Below, in pieces: positions 7,604 through 8,161 of a stretch of DNA of 8,161 nt; positions within the stretch are counted from its first letter, which is position 1; each line of letters begins with the position of its first letter. The notes under the pieces are model-generated. The model made no database searches and was not told the DNA's origin. It saw nothing but the letters and a program-made list of their open reading frames with translations. The DNA comes from Deltaproteobacteria bacterium (GTDB taxonomy: Bacteria; Desulfobacterota; DSM-4660; Desulfatiglandales; Desulfatiglandaceae), in assembly GCA_021159825.1 (NCBI GenBank), contig JAGHDR010000082.1, positions 1 through 8,161 on the forward strand. Direction: 5' to 3'. The translations under genes and the position numbers were made by a program.

Positions 7604-7798
7604 GTCTTAGGGGGGGGGCGTTTTTGTGTCCTTATCATTGAATCCGCATATGTAAGCAGTAATGGAGATTCCTCTTGCCAAGCCCAAACATCAACTAAAC
7701 CCTTTATTAAAAGGCCTAAATCGCTGCATATCTTCCCATATCCCATACAAAAAAGACGTCATCCCGCATTAGCCCTACATTATTGTAACATTTGAAGT
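7604..7798. other. Gene-free spacer after glmS with a nine-G run
   Basis: The spacer starts with a run of nine G (7610-7618) followed by CG and five T. It also holds a weak CCTTT/AAAGG hairpin (7701-7705 and 7710-7714). No convincing intrinsic terminator, RNA gene or coding region is visible. An apparent minus-strand ORF (7531-7746) is the antisense shadow of the conserved GlmS C-terminus. Confidence 0.5.
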
Positions 7799-7838
7799 GC
7801 TTTTCTACGAAAATGAATTATATGAAAAGCGGCTTTTC
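7799..7838 (+). promoter_or_regulatory. Inverted GAAAAGC cluster, possible enhancer site for the PII promoter
   Basis: GCTTTTC (7799-7805), GAAAAGC (7824-7830) and GCTTTTC (7832-7838) are three perfect copies of one 7-bp motif in alternating orientation. A fourth copy (7901-7907) touches the sigma-54 -24 box. The cluster lies about 95-135 bp upstream of the predicted start near 7933, the usual distance for sigma-54 enhancer-binding proteins. It does not fit the NtrC consensus. The inner pair could instead be a hairpin with a CGG loop. Confidence 0.35.
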
Positions 7839-7906
7839 TGAGACTTCCCATTAAATAATCTACAATTACATGTGCTTACGATTTTCATCCCTCTTTGCGT
7901 GAAAAG

Positions 7907-7922
7907 CGGCACTGCCTTTGCA
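7907..7922 (+). promoter_or_regulatory. Sigma-54 (RpoN) -24/-12 promoter of the PII gene
   Basis: CGGCACTGCCTTTGCA matches TGGCAC-N5-TTGCA except for the first base. The essential GG (7908-7909) and GC (7920-7921) are 10 nt apart. The predicted start is near 7933, leaving a leader of about 58 nt before the ATG at 7992. This supports nitrogen- or RpoN-controlled expression of PII. Confidence 0.75.
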
Positions 7923-7955
7923 AACGATAAGGAACAAATCTATCCCGGGAATTGA

Positions 7956-8161
<206 letters not shown>

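Noticed and set aside
7531..7746. Minus-strand ORF containing STVTLFARLRG
   Set aside because: This is the antisense reading of the conserved GlmS C-terminus RNLAKSVTVE; no RBS or family resemblance.

Overview
The window looks like a chromosomal housekeeping segment from a Gram-negative bacterium, most likely a Desulfobacterota-type (former Deltaproteobacteria) organism. This is inferred from selenocysteine translation (SelB), a full-length GlnD plus a PII protein, sigma-54 promoters, and long AT-rich intergenic regions carrying a heptad-repeat element. No species can be named from the sequence alone.

Layout. Positions 1-252 hold no gene but contain a palindromic repeat element made of GAAYRTC-like heptads around a near-perfect palindrome. 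selB (complement 253-2157) encodes the selenocysteine-specific elongation factor. It has its own sigma-70-like promoter and a hairpin-rich leader of about 135 nt. Divergent from it is a complete tRNA-Asn(GTT) gene (2447-2522) with an encoded CCA end and a strong intrinsic terminator (2614-2643). After a gene-poor stretch with an inverted repeat comes glnD (complement 2879-5515), the bifunctional PII uridylyltransferase/uridylyl-removing enzyme. Divergent from glnD is glmS (5778-7603), glucosamine-6-phosphate synthase, which is interrupted by a one-base deletion in a G run at 6234-6238. After a 388-nt gap, the 5' end of a PII gene (glnB/glnK type) starts at 7992 and runs off the window.

How the genes fit together. 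GlnD uridylylates PII, and the PII fragment here keeps the target Tyr51 in the T-loop. Both genes have strong sigma-54 -24/-12 elements upstream: a perfect TGGCAC-N5-TTGCA for glnD and a one-mismatch version for the PII gene. The sensor enzyme and its substrate are therefore probably co-regulated through RpoN and enhancer-binding proteins, a coherent nitrogen-control module. GlmS, which consumes glutamine, sits between them on its own probable sigma-70 promoter. selB and tRNA-Asn are an independent translation pair.

Most notable points: the glmS frameshift (mutation or homopolymer sequencing error), the paired sigma-54 promoters with an inverted GAAAAGC cluster at enhancer distance from the PII promoter, the folded selB leader, and the heptad-repeat element. 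I found no clearly new multi-gene system.
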